This document shows positions 8,685-16,669 of a stretch of DNA of 64,000 bases, piece after piece. Location of the stretch: positions 490,365 to 554,364 of the forward strand of contig NZ_BRZC01000007.1 in assembly GCF_030268005.1 (NCBI RefSeq), in the 5' to 3' direction. The notes under the pieces are model-generated. The model ran no database searches. It saw only the letters and a program-made list of their open reading frames with translations, and was not told the origin of the DNA. A program made the position numbers and the translations under genes. The number at the start of each line of letters is the position of its first letter. Positions within the stretch are counted from its first letter, which is position 1. The stretch is from Microbacterium arabinogalactanolyticum (GTDB taxonomy: Bacteria; Actinomycetota; Actinomycetes; Actinomycetales; Microbacteriaceae).

Positions 8685-8750
8685 GTTTGGAAAACACCTT
8701 TACGATGAGTTATACCCGACACGGATCCCGATGGCAACCGTTTTCCAGAC
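8685..8750 (-). promoter_or_regulatory. Chitosanase promoter with flanking inverted half-sites
   Basis: On the minus strand a -35 box TTGCCA (8732-8737) and a -10 box TATAAC (8709-8714) are separated by exactly 17 bp. Related half-sites flank the core in opposite orientation: GTTTGGAAAACACC at 8685-8698 (downstream of the start point) and CAACCGTTTTCCAGAC at 8735-8750 (overlapping and upstream of -35). The neighbouring divergent ROK regulator is the obvious candidate to bind them. The boxes are seen; binding is inferred. Confidence 0.65.
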
Positions 8751-8836
8751 CCGGGGTTCCGTCCGCCGACGGATAGCATCCGTGTAACCGCTCCCACGAC
8801 TCCGGGTGCAATCGATCTCATCCTCAGAAGGACACC

Positions 8837-10087
8837 GTGGCCACTCGACCGATCGGAACCAGCGTCGTCCGCGCGATCAACGCTCGTGCGGCATTCCGGC
8901 TCCTGCTGGACCAGGGCCCGCTGAGCAGGCCGGAGATCGCCTCAGCATTGGCCGTGTCGAAGCCCACCGCATCCCACCTCCTCGCGCAGCTGCGCGAGAG
9001 CGGCCTCATCAGGAGCATCGGGAACCGCGACGGCGGCATCGGCCGGGCCGCGGAGCTGTTCAGCGTCGACGGCGGGGTGGCCCACGCGGCGGCCGTGGAC
9101 GTGACGCCGGAGCGCATCGCGGCCGTCGTCGTGGATCTCACGGGCGCGAGGGTCGGCGAGTACGTGCTCCCGACGTCCGATCAGGCGGCGCCCGATCCGG
9201 GCGCCCAGGTGCTCGCCGTGCTGCAGTGCGCATGCGACGGCACGGACGTGGAGCCGGCCGGGCTGCAGCGCGTCGTCGTCGGGATCCAGGGGGCGATCGA
9301 TCCCACCTGCGACCGGTTGCGGTTCGCCGCCCATCTGCCCGGCTGGCAGGATGCCGCACTCACCTCCACGCTGCAGGACGCCATCGGCACGACGGTCGAC
9401 ATCGAGAACGACGTCAATCTCGTGACCATCGCCGAGCACGCCCGCGGTGCGGCGATGGACCACGACAGCTTCGCCGAGCTGTGGGTCTCGGATGGCATCG
9501 GCCTGGGATTGATGTTCGGCGGCAGGATGCTCCGCGGACGCACCGGCGGCGCAGGAGAGATCTCCGACCTGCCCCTTCCCGGCGCTCCTGTGCCACCCGA
9601 CGAGAACGAGCACGGCGCCAGCGGCATGCAGGCCCTCGCCGGCGCCCCGTCACTGGGACGGGTGCTCGCGGAGCGCGGGTTCGGGGCTGCAGCACCCGCG
9701 GATGCCATGCGCAGCGCGGCGTCCTCGGATGCCCCCGACGCCGAGGCCGCGCTCGACGAGGTCGCACGCCGTCTCGCGCTCGGCCTGTCGGCCGTGGTCG
9801 CCATCGTCGACCCGGACGCGTTCGTGCTGGCGGGCGACATCTCCGTCGCAGGCGGCGAGCGGCTCCGCAGCCTGGTCGAGCGGCACCTGCACTCGACGGT
9901 CGTCGCCCGGCCGCCCGTGCTCCTCTCCGAGCTCGTCGACGAGCCGGTGCTCGCCGGCGCCGCGCACATGGCCCTCACCGCCGTGCAGGACGACCTGCTG
10001 CGAACCATCACCGGCGGGCAGCGGACCCCCGCGGCAACCGCGACCCCCGCAGGCAGCACCCCGGACACGCCCGGCGCCTCCGACTGA
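8837..10087 (+). CDS. ROK family transcriptional regulator (probable chitosanase repressor)
   Basis: 416 residues, GTG start with an AGAAGGA site. Residues of about 10-65 form a winged HTH (L-S-R-P-E-I-A-S-A-L-A-V-S-K-P-T-A-S-H-L); the rest is a sugar-kinase-like ROK fold, with I-E-N-D-V-N-L in the catalytic/ligand region. The zinc-binding histidine and Cys cluster normally found after G-A-G-E-I are absent (here followed by S-D-L-P-L-P-G), so it is a zinc-less variant. It is transcribed away from the chitosanase operon. ROK repressors such as CsnR control GH46 chitosanase in Streptomyces lividans, so a role in sensing chitosan or glucosamine oligomers is the best inference. Confidence 0.82.
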   Translation: MATRPIGTSVVRAINARAAFRLLLDQGPLSRPEIASALAVSKPTASHLLAQLRESGLIRSIGNRDGGIGRAAELFSVDGGVAHAAAVDVTPERIAAVVVDLTGARVGEYVLPTSDQAAPDPGAQVLAVLQCACDGTDVEPAGLQRVVVGIQGAIDPTCDRLRFAAHLPGWQDAALTSTLQDAIGTTVDIENDVNLVTIAEHARGAAMDHDSFAELWVSDGIGLGLMFGGRMLRGRTGGAGEISDLPLPGAPVPPDENEHGASGMQALAGAPSLGRVLAERGFGAAAPADAMRSAASSDAPDAEAALDEVARRLALGLSAVVAIVDPDAFVLAGDISVAGGERLRSLVERHLHSTVVARPPVLLSELVDEPVLAGAAHMALTAVQDDLLRTITGGQRTPAATATPAGSTPDTPGASD

Positions 10088-10091
10088 CGCG

Positions 10092-10124
10092 CTGACGCCC
10101 GGCGGGGAATCCGCCGGGCGTCAG
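10092..10124. terminator. Bidirectional hairpin terminator between ROK and HAAS genes
   Basis: A perfect 14-bp stem (10092-10105 pairing with 10111-10124) with a GGAAT loop lies 4 nt after the ROK stop and 14 nt before the stop of the convergent HAAS gene. There is no long T tract, as is usual in high-GC actinobacteria. Confidence 0.75.
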
Positions 10125-10138
10125 TCTCGGAGTCGTGG

Positions 10139-10786
10139 TCAGGCTGCCGATCGGCCGCGCATGCGCCAGAGCAGCCAGAGTCCGGAAAGCGGGATCACCA
10201 GCAGTCCGAGCACCCAGAAGCCGGACCAGATCACGTCGTACCACGTAGGCAGCAGCGGGCTGGAGACCTCAGGAGGGACACCGTCACCGCTCATACTCCC
10301 GCCCGATGCCTCACCGGTCGTGGTCCACATCGTCAAGCTCGACAGCACCGAGAAGCCCCCCAGCACCAAGGGGACGAGGATCGCCACCGCCTTCTCCCAC
10401 GTGCGCCACATGGAGCTCATGGCGACGAGGACCGCCCCGACGATCCACCCGATGAAGGGGAGGACGAAGCCGCCGAAACTCAGCGTGAGTGCCGCTGCGA
10501 TCGCGAAGCCGCGCGTGCGGGTCGCGGGGACGGGCGCCGGGTTCACCGCAGGCGCAGTGCCCCCGGCGACTCCAGGTACCGGAGGTACGAAGCCGCCGGC
10601 GTCCAGAGCCTCGCGAGCGATCCTGGCGGGATCGCCCAACTGTGCGATGCGCGCTTCAGCGGCATCTGGATCCAGAGCCGAGAGCTCCTCGGCGATGCCC
10701 GCACGGATCTCGGCGGCGATGCCATGCGGCACGTCTCGCAGAGCGACTTCCAGTCGTGCGAGGTAGTCGGAGGTCGTGGTCATCAT
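10139..10786 (-). CDS. HAAS-domain membrane protein (second of a tandem pair)
   Basis: 215 residues from the ATG at 10786, which overlaps the stop of the preceding gene as ATGA. Residues 1-60 form an alpha-helical HAAS-type domain (D-Y-L-A-R-L-E-V-A-L-R-D-V-P and I-A-Q-L-G-D-P-A-R-I-A-R-E-A-L), residues 60-85 are a Pro/Ala linker, and three to four membrane helices follow, ending L-W-L-L-W-R-M-R-G-R. Such proteins are usually coded beside PadR regulators and are thought to act with them as sensors. It is a close paralogue of the adjacent 231-residue protein: the N-terminal 30 residues are nearly identical, so a tandem duplication is likely. Confidence 0.82.
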   Translation of the reverse strand: MMTTTSDYLARLEVALRDVPHGIAAEIRAGIAEELSALDPDAAEARIAQLGDPARIAREALDAGGFVPPVPGVAGGTAPAVNPAPVPATRTRGFAIAAALTLSFGGFVLPFIGWIVGAVLVAMSSMWRTWEKAVAILVPLVLGGFSVLSSLTMWTTTGEASGGSMSGDGVPPEVSSPLLPTWYDVIWSGFWVLGLLVIPLSGLWLLWRMRGRSAA

Positions 10787-11478
10787 GATGCTTCCTCTCC
10801 CAAGGGGCGAGAGACGGTTCGGGGGAAGGGCTCCTGAGGTGTGCGGCCGCGCATGCGCCAGAGCAACCAGAGTCCGGACAGCGGGATCACCACAGCGACG
10901 GCGATGATGATGAGGAAGTGCGGGCCTGCGAGGAGGAGGTCGGGGACGAGCGGGTTCTCCACTTCCGGCGGAGTGCCCGTTCCGGATGCCTCGTGCACCT
11001 CCACGGCGCCCGTCGTCGTGAAGGCGGCGAATGAGAACAGCATCAGTCCGCCGAAGAGCACCACGGGGACGAGGATGGCGACCAGTTTCTCCCAGGTCCG
11101 CCACATCGAGCTCATGAGGACGAGCGCCACGCCCACGAACCAGCCCACGACGGGCACGAGGTAGCCGCCGAAGCTCAGCGTGAGCGCCGCCGCTATGGCG
11201 AACCCGCGGCTACGGGAGACCGGGACGGAGCCCGGCGATGCGACCGTATCCGGACGCGCGGCGGCCGGCGCAGCCGGTGGCGCGTACCCGCCGGCATCGA
11301 GAGCCTCACGGGCGATCACGGTCGGATCGCCCAGTTGCGCAATGCGCGCCTCGGCGGCATCCGGTTCCAGGCTCGTCAGCTCCTCGGTGATGCCGGCGCG
11401 GATCTCCGCGGCGATGCCGTGTGGCACATCGCGCAGCGCGACTTCGAGTCGGGCGAGGTAGTCGGCGGTGGCGGTCAT
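10783..11478 (-). CDS. HAAS-domain membrane protein (first of a tandem pair)
   Basis: 231 residues, ATG at 11478 with an AGAGGAAG site, overlapping the PadR stop as ATGA. It has the same layout as its downstream paralogue: a HAAS helical domain with D-Y-L-A-R-L-E-V-A-L-R-D-V-P-H-G, a Pro/Ala-rich linker, then membrane helices with R-G-F-A-I-A-A-A-L-T-L-S-F-G-G shared with the paralogue. The extracytoplasmic loop (V-E-V-H-E-A-S-G-T-G-T-P-P-E-V) differs most, which may reflect different ligands. It is part of the padR-HAAS-HAAS operon, all three genes coupled by 4-nt overlaps. Confidence 0.82.
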   Translation of the reverse strand: MTATADYLARLEVALRDVPHGIAAEIRAGITEELTSLEPDAAEARIAQLGDPTVIAREALDAGGYAPPAAPAAARPDTVASPGSVPVSRSRGFAIAAALTLSFGGYLVPVVGWFVGVALVLMSSMWRTWEKLVAILVPVVLFGGLMLFSFAAFTTTGAVEVHEASGTGTPPEVENPLVPDLLLAGPHFLIIIAVAVVIPLSGLWLLWRMRGRTPQEPFPRTVSRPLGEEAS

Positions 11479-11810
11479 GATGGTACTTCCTCTCCCACGA
11501 GGCGTGAGACGGTCAGGGCGAAGGGCCGCCACTGCGTGCGGAACAGCGCGAGCTGCGCGACTCCGGCATCCGTGAGCCGGTAGTACCGGCGCACCGGACC
11601 GGAGTCCGACGGCTGGTCGAAGGTCGTGACCCAGCCGTTGTCGCGGAGCCGCCCGAGCAACGGGTACAGGGTGCCGATGCTGGCGATGAGCCCGGACTCG
11701 GTGAGTGCGTCGGCGAGCTGCCAGCCGTACATCGGCTCGCGGGCGAGCAGGCCGAGCACGCAGTACTCGACCACGCCCTTGCGCATCTGCGCTCCCACAT
11801 CCGCTGTCAT
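11475..11810 (-). CDS. PadR family transcriptional regulator
   Basis: 111 residues, a single PadR winged helix: C-V-L-G-L-L-A-R-E-P-M-Y-G-W-Q-L in helix 1-2, I-G-T-L-Y-P-L-L-G-R-L as recognition helix, and R-R-Y-Y-R-L-T-D-A-G in the wing. The short C-terminal helix is typical of the small subfamily. It heads the operon with two HAAS proteins. A good promoter ends 7 nt before the ATG, so the mRNA is probably leaderless. A 13-bp direct repeat covering the promoter and start codon is the probable autoregulatory site. Confidence 0.9.
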   Translation of the reverse strand: MTADVGAQMRKGVVEYCVLGLLAREPMYGWQLADALTESGLIASIGTLYPLLGRLRDNGWVTTFDQPSDSGPVRRYYRLTDAGVAQLALFRTQWRPFALTVSRLVGEEVPS

Positions 11811-11846
11811 GCGTCACAAGCTAGCATGCGTCGCAAGACAGCACAA
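11808..11846 (-). promoter_or_regulatory. padR promoter with direct-repeat operator candidate
   Basis: On the minus strand TTGTGC (11841-11846), 17 bp and TAGCTT (11818-11823) form a promoter whose start point coincides with the ATG at 11810. The 13-bp sequence CATGCGTC[A/G]CAAG occurs at 11808-11820 and 11825-11837 with one mismatch and a 17-bp period; the first copy includes the start codon. Confidence 0.6.
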
Positions 11847-11876
11847 CATGCGGTGCCGGTCCCGTGCGCGCCAATT

Positions 11877-11916
11877 CGTCGCATCCGCTCGGTCGACCGA
11901 TGGCGCGGATGCGACG
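11877..11916 (-). terminator. Hairpin after the maltodextrin operon
   Basis: Perfect 12-bp arms (11877-11888 and 11905-11916; CGTCGCATCCGC and its complement) enclose a 16-nt loop that itself contains CGGTCGACCG. It lies between the padR promoter and the end of the GH13 gene, about 80 nt after the GH13 stop, and probably ends that transcript. Confidence 0.5.
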
Positions 11917-11997
11917 AAGTGGAGCGGATACGCGCGCACGACATCAGCGCAGACGGGAGGCCGTCCCGCGCGTGGGCACGGTGCGCGCGGCGCGGGG

Positions 11998-13884
11998 TCA
12001 GCCGCGCGGCACGAGCACGCCGGGCAGGCTCCACGCGGCGAACGCCGGGCCCTCGGCCGCGAGCGCGACCGCGCCGTCGGATGCCGTGGCCAGTGTCGCG
12101 TCGCCGTACAGCTCCGCGGCGTCCGCTGCACCGGCCAGCGCGCCGGGCGCGAGCTCGACGTCCGCTCCCCCGCGGGTCGCGAGCACGAGCAGGCTCTCCT
12201 CGGCGCTCTCACGAACGAACACGACGGTCTCGTCGTCGACGTGCAGCCAGCGCATCCCGCCCGTCCCCAGCACGGGGTGCGCACGGCGCAGCCCGACCAG
12301 CGAGCGGTAGGTCTCGAACACCTCTGCGAGCTCGGGCTCGTCCTGCCGCGACCACGGCATGGGTGTGCGGCTCGCCTCGCCGTCGGTGCCGGTCACCCCG
12401 AACTCGTCACCGGCGAACACGACCGGCACCCCGGGCATGGTCATCGACAGCCCGACCGCCACCGGCAGCGTGCCTGGCGCGGCGTTGGTCGCGAAGCGGG
12501 CCGTGTCGTGCGTGTCGAGCGGCTGCATGTTCCCCAGCCGCACCCGCCACGGGATGCCCGCCGTGAAGCGGGTCACGGCATCCGCGAACTCTCGAGCGGT
12601 GTACTTGGGGATGCCGCCGATCGGCTGCCCGAAGAACCACGGCTCGGTCAGCTCCTCCCCCTCGCCGTTCAGGTAGGGCGCACCGGTCGGCTCGCTGAGC
12701 CACCCCCACAGCGGGCGGGTGAACGAGGGATAGGTCATCGCGCCATGCCAGCCATCGCCCTGCAGGTCGCTGGCGGCGTCATTGGTCGACTCGCCGAGCA
12801 GGATCGCGTCAGGGTTGATCGCGAGCATCGTCTCGCGGAGCAGCTGCCGCACCTCGGCATTCAGGTCGATGTCGCCCAGGCGGCCGGTCATGTTGGCCAC
12901 ATCGATGCGCCAGCCGTCGATGGAGTACGGCGGCTTCAGCCACTTCGCCACCACCGCGTCCTCGGCGGTGATGAACCGCTCACGCAGCGCCTGGCTCGCC
13001 CAGTTGAACTTCGGCAGCGTCGGCGTCCCCAGCCACGACTCGTAAGTCGTGTTGCCGGCATCCGTGAAGTAGTAGAAGCTCTCGGTCTCGGCGCCCGGGT
13101 GCCCGAGCGCCTTCTGGAACCATTCGTGCCGGTCGCCGGAGTGGTTGCTTGTCAGGTCGCCGATCACGCGGATGCCGCGGGCGTGCGCCTCTTCGATCAG
13201 CCGGATGTACGCCTCGTCACCACCCAGCAGCGGGTCGATGGAGTCGAAGCTCGCCGCGTCGTAGCGGTGGTTGGAGGCTGCCGGGAAGACGGGCGTCAGA
13301 TAGAGCAGGTCCACCCCCAGCGAGACGAGGTGGTCGAGGTGCTCGATGATCCCTGGCAGGTCGCCGCCATAGAACTGCTGCGAGCGACCGGGCATCACGG
13401 CATCGACCGGGTCATCCCAGGATGCCGCGATCGCCCACTCGGGGGTGGGGTGCTGATCCGCCTGGGCGGAACGCGCGAACCGGTCGGGGAACACCTGGTA
13501 CATGACCGAGCCGTGCAGCCAGGCGGGTGGGGCCGGGTGCGCGACGAACGCGAAGTCCTCCGCGTCCAGCGTCTCGAGCGTGTGGATGCCGGTCTGATTC
13601 AGCCACTCGACGCGTCCGCTCTCGTGCTGCAGCACGAAGCGGTAGCCGTGCCGGCGGTTGCGCACGTGGATCGGCGCCTCCCACCAGTCCCAGCCGTCGA
13701 CGGAGCCCGTGAGCAGGGCATCCGTCCACTCCGGCTCGTGATCGGGGTTCGACCGCGTGCGCACCGCCTTCAGCGGCCCGTAGCCGGACGGCACACGCAG
13801 CCGCACGGTGACCGTGTCGCCGAGAGCGGGCGCGTCGTCGGAGACGTGGAGCGGTGAGCCGTCGTGGTGGGGAAGCGGATTCAT
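11998..13884 (-). CDS. GH13 alpha-amylase family enzyme (neopullulanase / maltodextrin glucosidase type)
   Basis: 628 residues without a signal peptide, so probably cytoplasmic. An N-terminal beta domain (about 1-120) precedes the TIM barrel. Conserved regions are visible: D-L-T-S-N-H (region I), D-G-W-R-I-D-V-A-N-M with the catalytic Asp (region II), L-L-G-E-S with the acid/base Glu (region III) and L-D-T-H-D-T-A-R (region IV). This fits an enzyme that hydrolyses maltodextrins taken up by the adjacent ABC transporter. It is the last gene of the operon, separated from malG by a hairpin that may lower its expression. Substrate preference cannot be read from sequence. Confidence 0.88.
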   Translation of the reverse strand: MNPLPHHDGSPLHVSDDAPALGDTVTVRLRVPSGYGPLKAVRTRSNPDHEPEWTDALLTGSVDGWDWWEAPIHVRNRRHGYRFVLQHESGRVEWLNQTGIHTLETLDAEDFAFVAHPAPPAWLHGSVMYQVFPDRFARSAQADQHPTPEWAIAASWDDPVDAVMPGRSQQFYGGDLPGIIEHLDHLVSLGVDLLYLTPVFPAASNHRYDAASFDSIDPLLGGDEAYIRLIEEAHARGIRVIGDLTSNHSGDRHEWFQKALGHPGAETESFYYFTDAGNTTYESWLGTPTLPKFNWASQALRERFITAEDAVVAKWLKPPYSIDGWRIDVANMTGRLGDIDLNAEVRQLLRETMLAINPDAILLGESTNDAASDLQGDGWHGAMTYPSFTRPLWGWLSEPTGAPYLNGEGEELTEPWFFGQPIGGIPKYTAREFADAVTRFTAGIPWRVRLGNMQPLDTHDTARFATNAAPGTLPVAVGLSMTMPGVPVVFAGDEFGVTGTDGEASRTPMPWSRQDEPELAEVFETYRSLVGLRRAHPVLGTGGMRWLHVDDETVVFVRESAEESLLVLATRGGADVELAPGALAGAADAAELYGDATLATASDGAVALAAEGPAFAAWSLPGVLVPRG

Positions 13885-13984
13885 GTCAGGCCTTTCGTGA
13901 CGGCGGGTGCACCCGCCTGAAGCGACGTGGTTGCACAGCCGGCGGCCATGACAGAGCCCTTGGATTGTTGTTCGGGAGAGAGTC

Positions 13985-14011
13985 TCCCACGAGGCGGTCC
14001 GCCTCGTGGGA
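13985..14011 (-). terminator. Intra-operon hairpin between malG-like and GH13 genes
   Basis: Perfect 13-bp inverted repeat TCCCACGAGGCGG around one base, located 4 nt after the stop of the permease gene. It could be a partial terminator or a 3' stabilising stem that sets different levels for transporter and enzyme. Confidence 0.6.
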
Positions 14012-14015
14012 TCCG

Positions 14016-14966
14016 CTACTTGACGCTGCCGGCGGTCAGACCGCCGACGATGTACTTCTGCAGCGCGAGGAACAGCGCGACCGGCAGGATCGCGGCGAGC
14101 ACGGCGCCGGCGGCGAACACGCTCCAGTTCTTCGAGAACTCGTCGGAGACGAAGCGGTACAGGCCGACCGCGAGCGTCTGCTTGTCAGGATCGATGAGGA
14201 TGACGGATGCCAGGACGAACTCGCTGCACGTCCCGATGAAGCTCAGCAGACCGACCACCGCGAGGATCGGGGCGACCAGGCGCAGGATGATCGTGAAGAA
14301 GATCCGCGCGTGGCCGGCGCCGTCGATCTTCGCGGCCTCGTCGATGGACGCGGGGACCGTGTTGAAGAACCCGTACATGAGGTAGGTGTTCGCACCCAGC
14401 GCGCCACCGAGGTAGACCATGATCAGACCGATCTGGGTGTTCAGTCCGATCGCCGGGAAGATGTCGCTGATGGTGACCATCAGCAGGAAGATCGCCACCA
14501 TCGCGAGCATCTGCGGGAACATCTGCACGACCAGCAGCGCGGTGAGCGTGAAGCGACGGCCCTTGAAGCGCATCCGCGAGAAGCTGTAGGCCGCGAGGGC
14601 ACCCAGCAGCACGGTGAGCGCCGAGGTGATCAGGCCGATCACGAGGGTGTTCATGAACCAGGCGCCGTAGGGCTGAGACGGATTCTGGAACAGTTCGACA
14701 TAGCTGCCGAAGTCGAAGCTGCTGAACAGCGAGTTCGCCGTCAGCAGGGTGCCCCCGGGGTTGAGCGACGCACTGATCACGTACAGCAGCGGGAAGAGCG
14801 CGAACACGGTCGCGACGACGCCGACGAGGTGGCGCCAGCCGGTCTCGCGGAAGTACTTGCCGAACGGCCGGCGGGGCTCCTTGCCCTCACCGCGGACGCC
14901 CGCGCCGGTTCCTGCTCCGGTGACGATCGCGCTCGTGGAGGGCGCCGTGGTCTGAGTGGTGCTCAT
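14016..14966 (-). CDS. malG: Maltodextrin ABC transporter permease, MalG-like
   Basis: 316 residues with six predicted membrane helices. The cytoplasmic EAA loop reads D-E-A-A-K-I-D-G-A-G, which docks to the ABC ATPase. The first 45 residues are a polar Thr/Gly-rich extension. Only 1 nt separates its ATG from the stop of the MalF-like gene. With MalE- and MalF-like proteins it would form a maltose/maltodextrin importer in the cytoplasmic membrane. No ATPase is coded nearby; actinobacteria often use a shared MsiK-type ATPase, which would be elsewhere. Confidence 0.88.
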   Translation of the reverse strand: MSTTQTTAPSTSAIVTGAGTGAGVRGEGKEPRRPFGKYFRETGWRHLVGVVATVFALFPLLYVISASLNPGGTLLTANSLFSSFDFGSYVELFQNPSQPYGAWFMNTLVIGLITSALTVLLGALAAYSFSRMRFKGRRFTLTALLVVQMFPQMLAMVAIFLLMVTISDIFPAIGLNTQIGLIMVYLGGALGANTYLMYGFFNTVPASIDEAAKIDGAGHARIFFTIILRLVAPILAVVGLLSFIGTCSEFVLASVILIDPDKQTLAVGLYRFVSDEFSKNWSVFAAGAVLAAILPVALFLALQKYIVGGLTAGSVK

Positions 14967-14967
14967 G

Positions 14968-16584
14968 TCAGTTCAGATCCTCCAGGGCCTTGGTCCGTCG
15001 GAACGCGATCACCGAGATGGTCGCGACGAGGATGAAGATGATGATCGAGAACGCGCTCGCGAGGCCGTAGTCGGACGTCGACCCGACGAACGCCACCTTG
15101 TAGACCATCGTGATGAGGATGTCGGTCGCCCCGACGTTGACGCCCGCCGTGATGTCGCGCGGACCTCCGCCGGTGAGCATGTAGATCAGGCTGAAGTTGT
15201 TGAAGTTGAACGCGAACGACGAGATCAGCAGCGGCGCGACCGCGACCAGCAGCAGCGGCAGCTTGATCGAGCGGAACACCTGCCAGGCGCTGGCGCCGTC
15301 GACCCGCGCCGCCTCCTGCACGTCGTCGGGAATGGACTGCAGGGCCCCCGTGCAGATCAGGAACATGTAGGGGAAGCCCAGCCACAGGTTGACCAGGATG
15401 ATGCTGAACTTCGCGAGCCACTCATTGGTCAGCCACGGGATGTCGGCCCCGTTGAACAGCACGACATTGAGGAAGCCGAACTCCTGGTTCATCATGCCCG
15501 CCCAGACCAGTGCCGAGAGGAACCCGGGGAAGGCGTACGGCAGGATCATCAGCACCCGGTAGTACTTCTTGGACTTCATCCGCGGGTCGTTGAACACGAT
15601 CGCGAGGAACAGTCCCAGCGCGAAGCACGTGAACACCGACAGGATCGCGAACACGAAGGTCCACACCAGCACCTGCAGGAACGGTCCGCGGATCGACTCC
15701 TCCGAGAACGCCCTGGCGAAGTTGTCGAAGCCGACGTTGATCTGCCACCCGGGCTTGAGCTGGGTGCCGTCTTCGGCGGTGAACGCTCCCGTGCCCACAT
15801 CCTTGTAGACCACGCCGGAGCGGGTGTCGGTCATGGTCCCGGCGGCATCGTCGTACACGAGCTTGGACGTGTACGCGTATGCGGTGGAGCCGTCAGGCGT
15901 GCGCAGCACGCCATCGTTCGGATCGGAGCTCAGCGGCACCGACATGTCGGCGATCTTCTCCTGCTGCGCGACGATGTCGCCGAACTTCAGCGTGGTGTAC
16001 CCGGGCAGCCCCACAGCCTTGCCGGCCTGCATCTCGGCATCCGACACCTCCTGGAGGGGGCGCTCCTCGCCGCCGATCTGCACGTCGCCGTCCGGGTCGG
16101 TGACCAGGAACGACAGCTCGCCGAGCTGATCGACGATCGTCAGCTTGTACGACGGGGAGTCCGGCACACGCTCCTGTGCGGAGAGCATCAGCGCGTTGAC
16201 GGCGCTCGCCTTGCTGGCGTTGTGACCGGTGCTGTAGTTGGTGAAGGCGACATAGCCGGTGTACAGCGCGGCGAACACCTGGAAGACGAACAGGAAGATC
16301 AGGCCGGGCATCAGGTACTTCGCGGGAAGCCTCCCGCGCCCCATGTAGACCCAGACAGCCAGCAGCGCGACCAGCACGACGATGACCGCGGCCACCCACT
16401 GGTCGGTGCGCGAGAGGACGAGGGCGGTGTACACGGCGAGCGCGAGGATCAGCCCCAGTAGGACGATCTTCGTGAGCACCAGCACCCAGCCGCCGCCGGC
16501 GGCCTCGGCCATGCGTGCGGCGCGGCGGTGACGCGGCGTCGTCGGTGCGGTGGTTCCGTGCTCCGGATCCTGCGTGATCGTCAT
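14968..16584 (-). CDS. malF: Maltodextrin ABC transporter permease, MalF-like
   Basis: 538 residues from the ATG at 16584 (GAGGACC site); an upstream extension is open but unlikely. Two to three helices (about residues 35-110) are followed by a large soluble insert of about 170 residues (115-290), resembling the P2 loop of enterobacterial MalF, then five helices with the EAA motif Q-E-A-A-R-V-D-G-A. The P2 loop in Escherichia coli contacts the binding protein, and the insert here probably does the same with the lipoprotein MalE. It is the second gene of the operon. Confidence 0.88.
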   Translation of the reverse strand: MTITQDPEHGTTAPTTPRHRRAARMAEAAGGGWVLVLTKIVLLGLILALAVYTALVLSRTDQWVAAVIVVLVALLAVWVYMGRGRLPAKYLMPGLIFLFVFQVFAALYTGYVAFTNYSTGHNASKASAVNALMLSAQERVPDSPSYKLTIVDQLGELSFLVTDPDGDVQIGGEERPLQEVSDAEMQAGKAVGLPGYTTLKFGDIVAQQEKIADMSVPLSSDPNDGVLRTPDGSTAYAYTSKLVYDDAAGTMTDTRSGVVYKDVGTGAFTAEDGTQLKPGWQINVGFDNFARAFSEESIRGPFLQVLVWTFVFAILSVFTCFALGLFLAIVFNDPRMKSKKYYRVLMILPYAFPGFLSALVWAGMMNQEFGFLNVVLFNGADIPWLTNEWLAKFSIILVNLWLGFPYMFLICTGALQSIPDDVQEAARVDGASAWQVFRSIKLPLLLVAVAPLLISSFAFNFNNFSLIYMLTGGGPRDITAGVNVGATDILITMVYKVAFVGSTSDYGLASAFSIIIFILVATISVIAFRRTKALEDLN

Positions 16585-16629
16585 TGAGGTCCTCGTCGAG
16601 ATCGCTGTGCGGTCGTTCTCATGCGGAGT

Positions 16630-16663
16630 GCGGGCGGCATCCGGTTCTCCGGACGCCACCCGC
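16630..16663 (-). terminator. Hairpin between malE- and malF-like genes
   Basis: A 15-nt imperfect stem (GCGGG, GGC and TCCGG segments pairing across a TTCT loop) starts 6 nt after the malE stop. It is probably a 3' stabiliser or partial terminator that keeps binding-protein mRNA in excess over permease mRNA. Confidence 0.5.
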
Positions 16664-16669
16664 CTCAGC

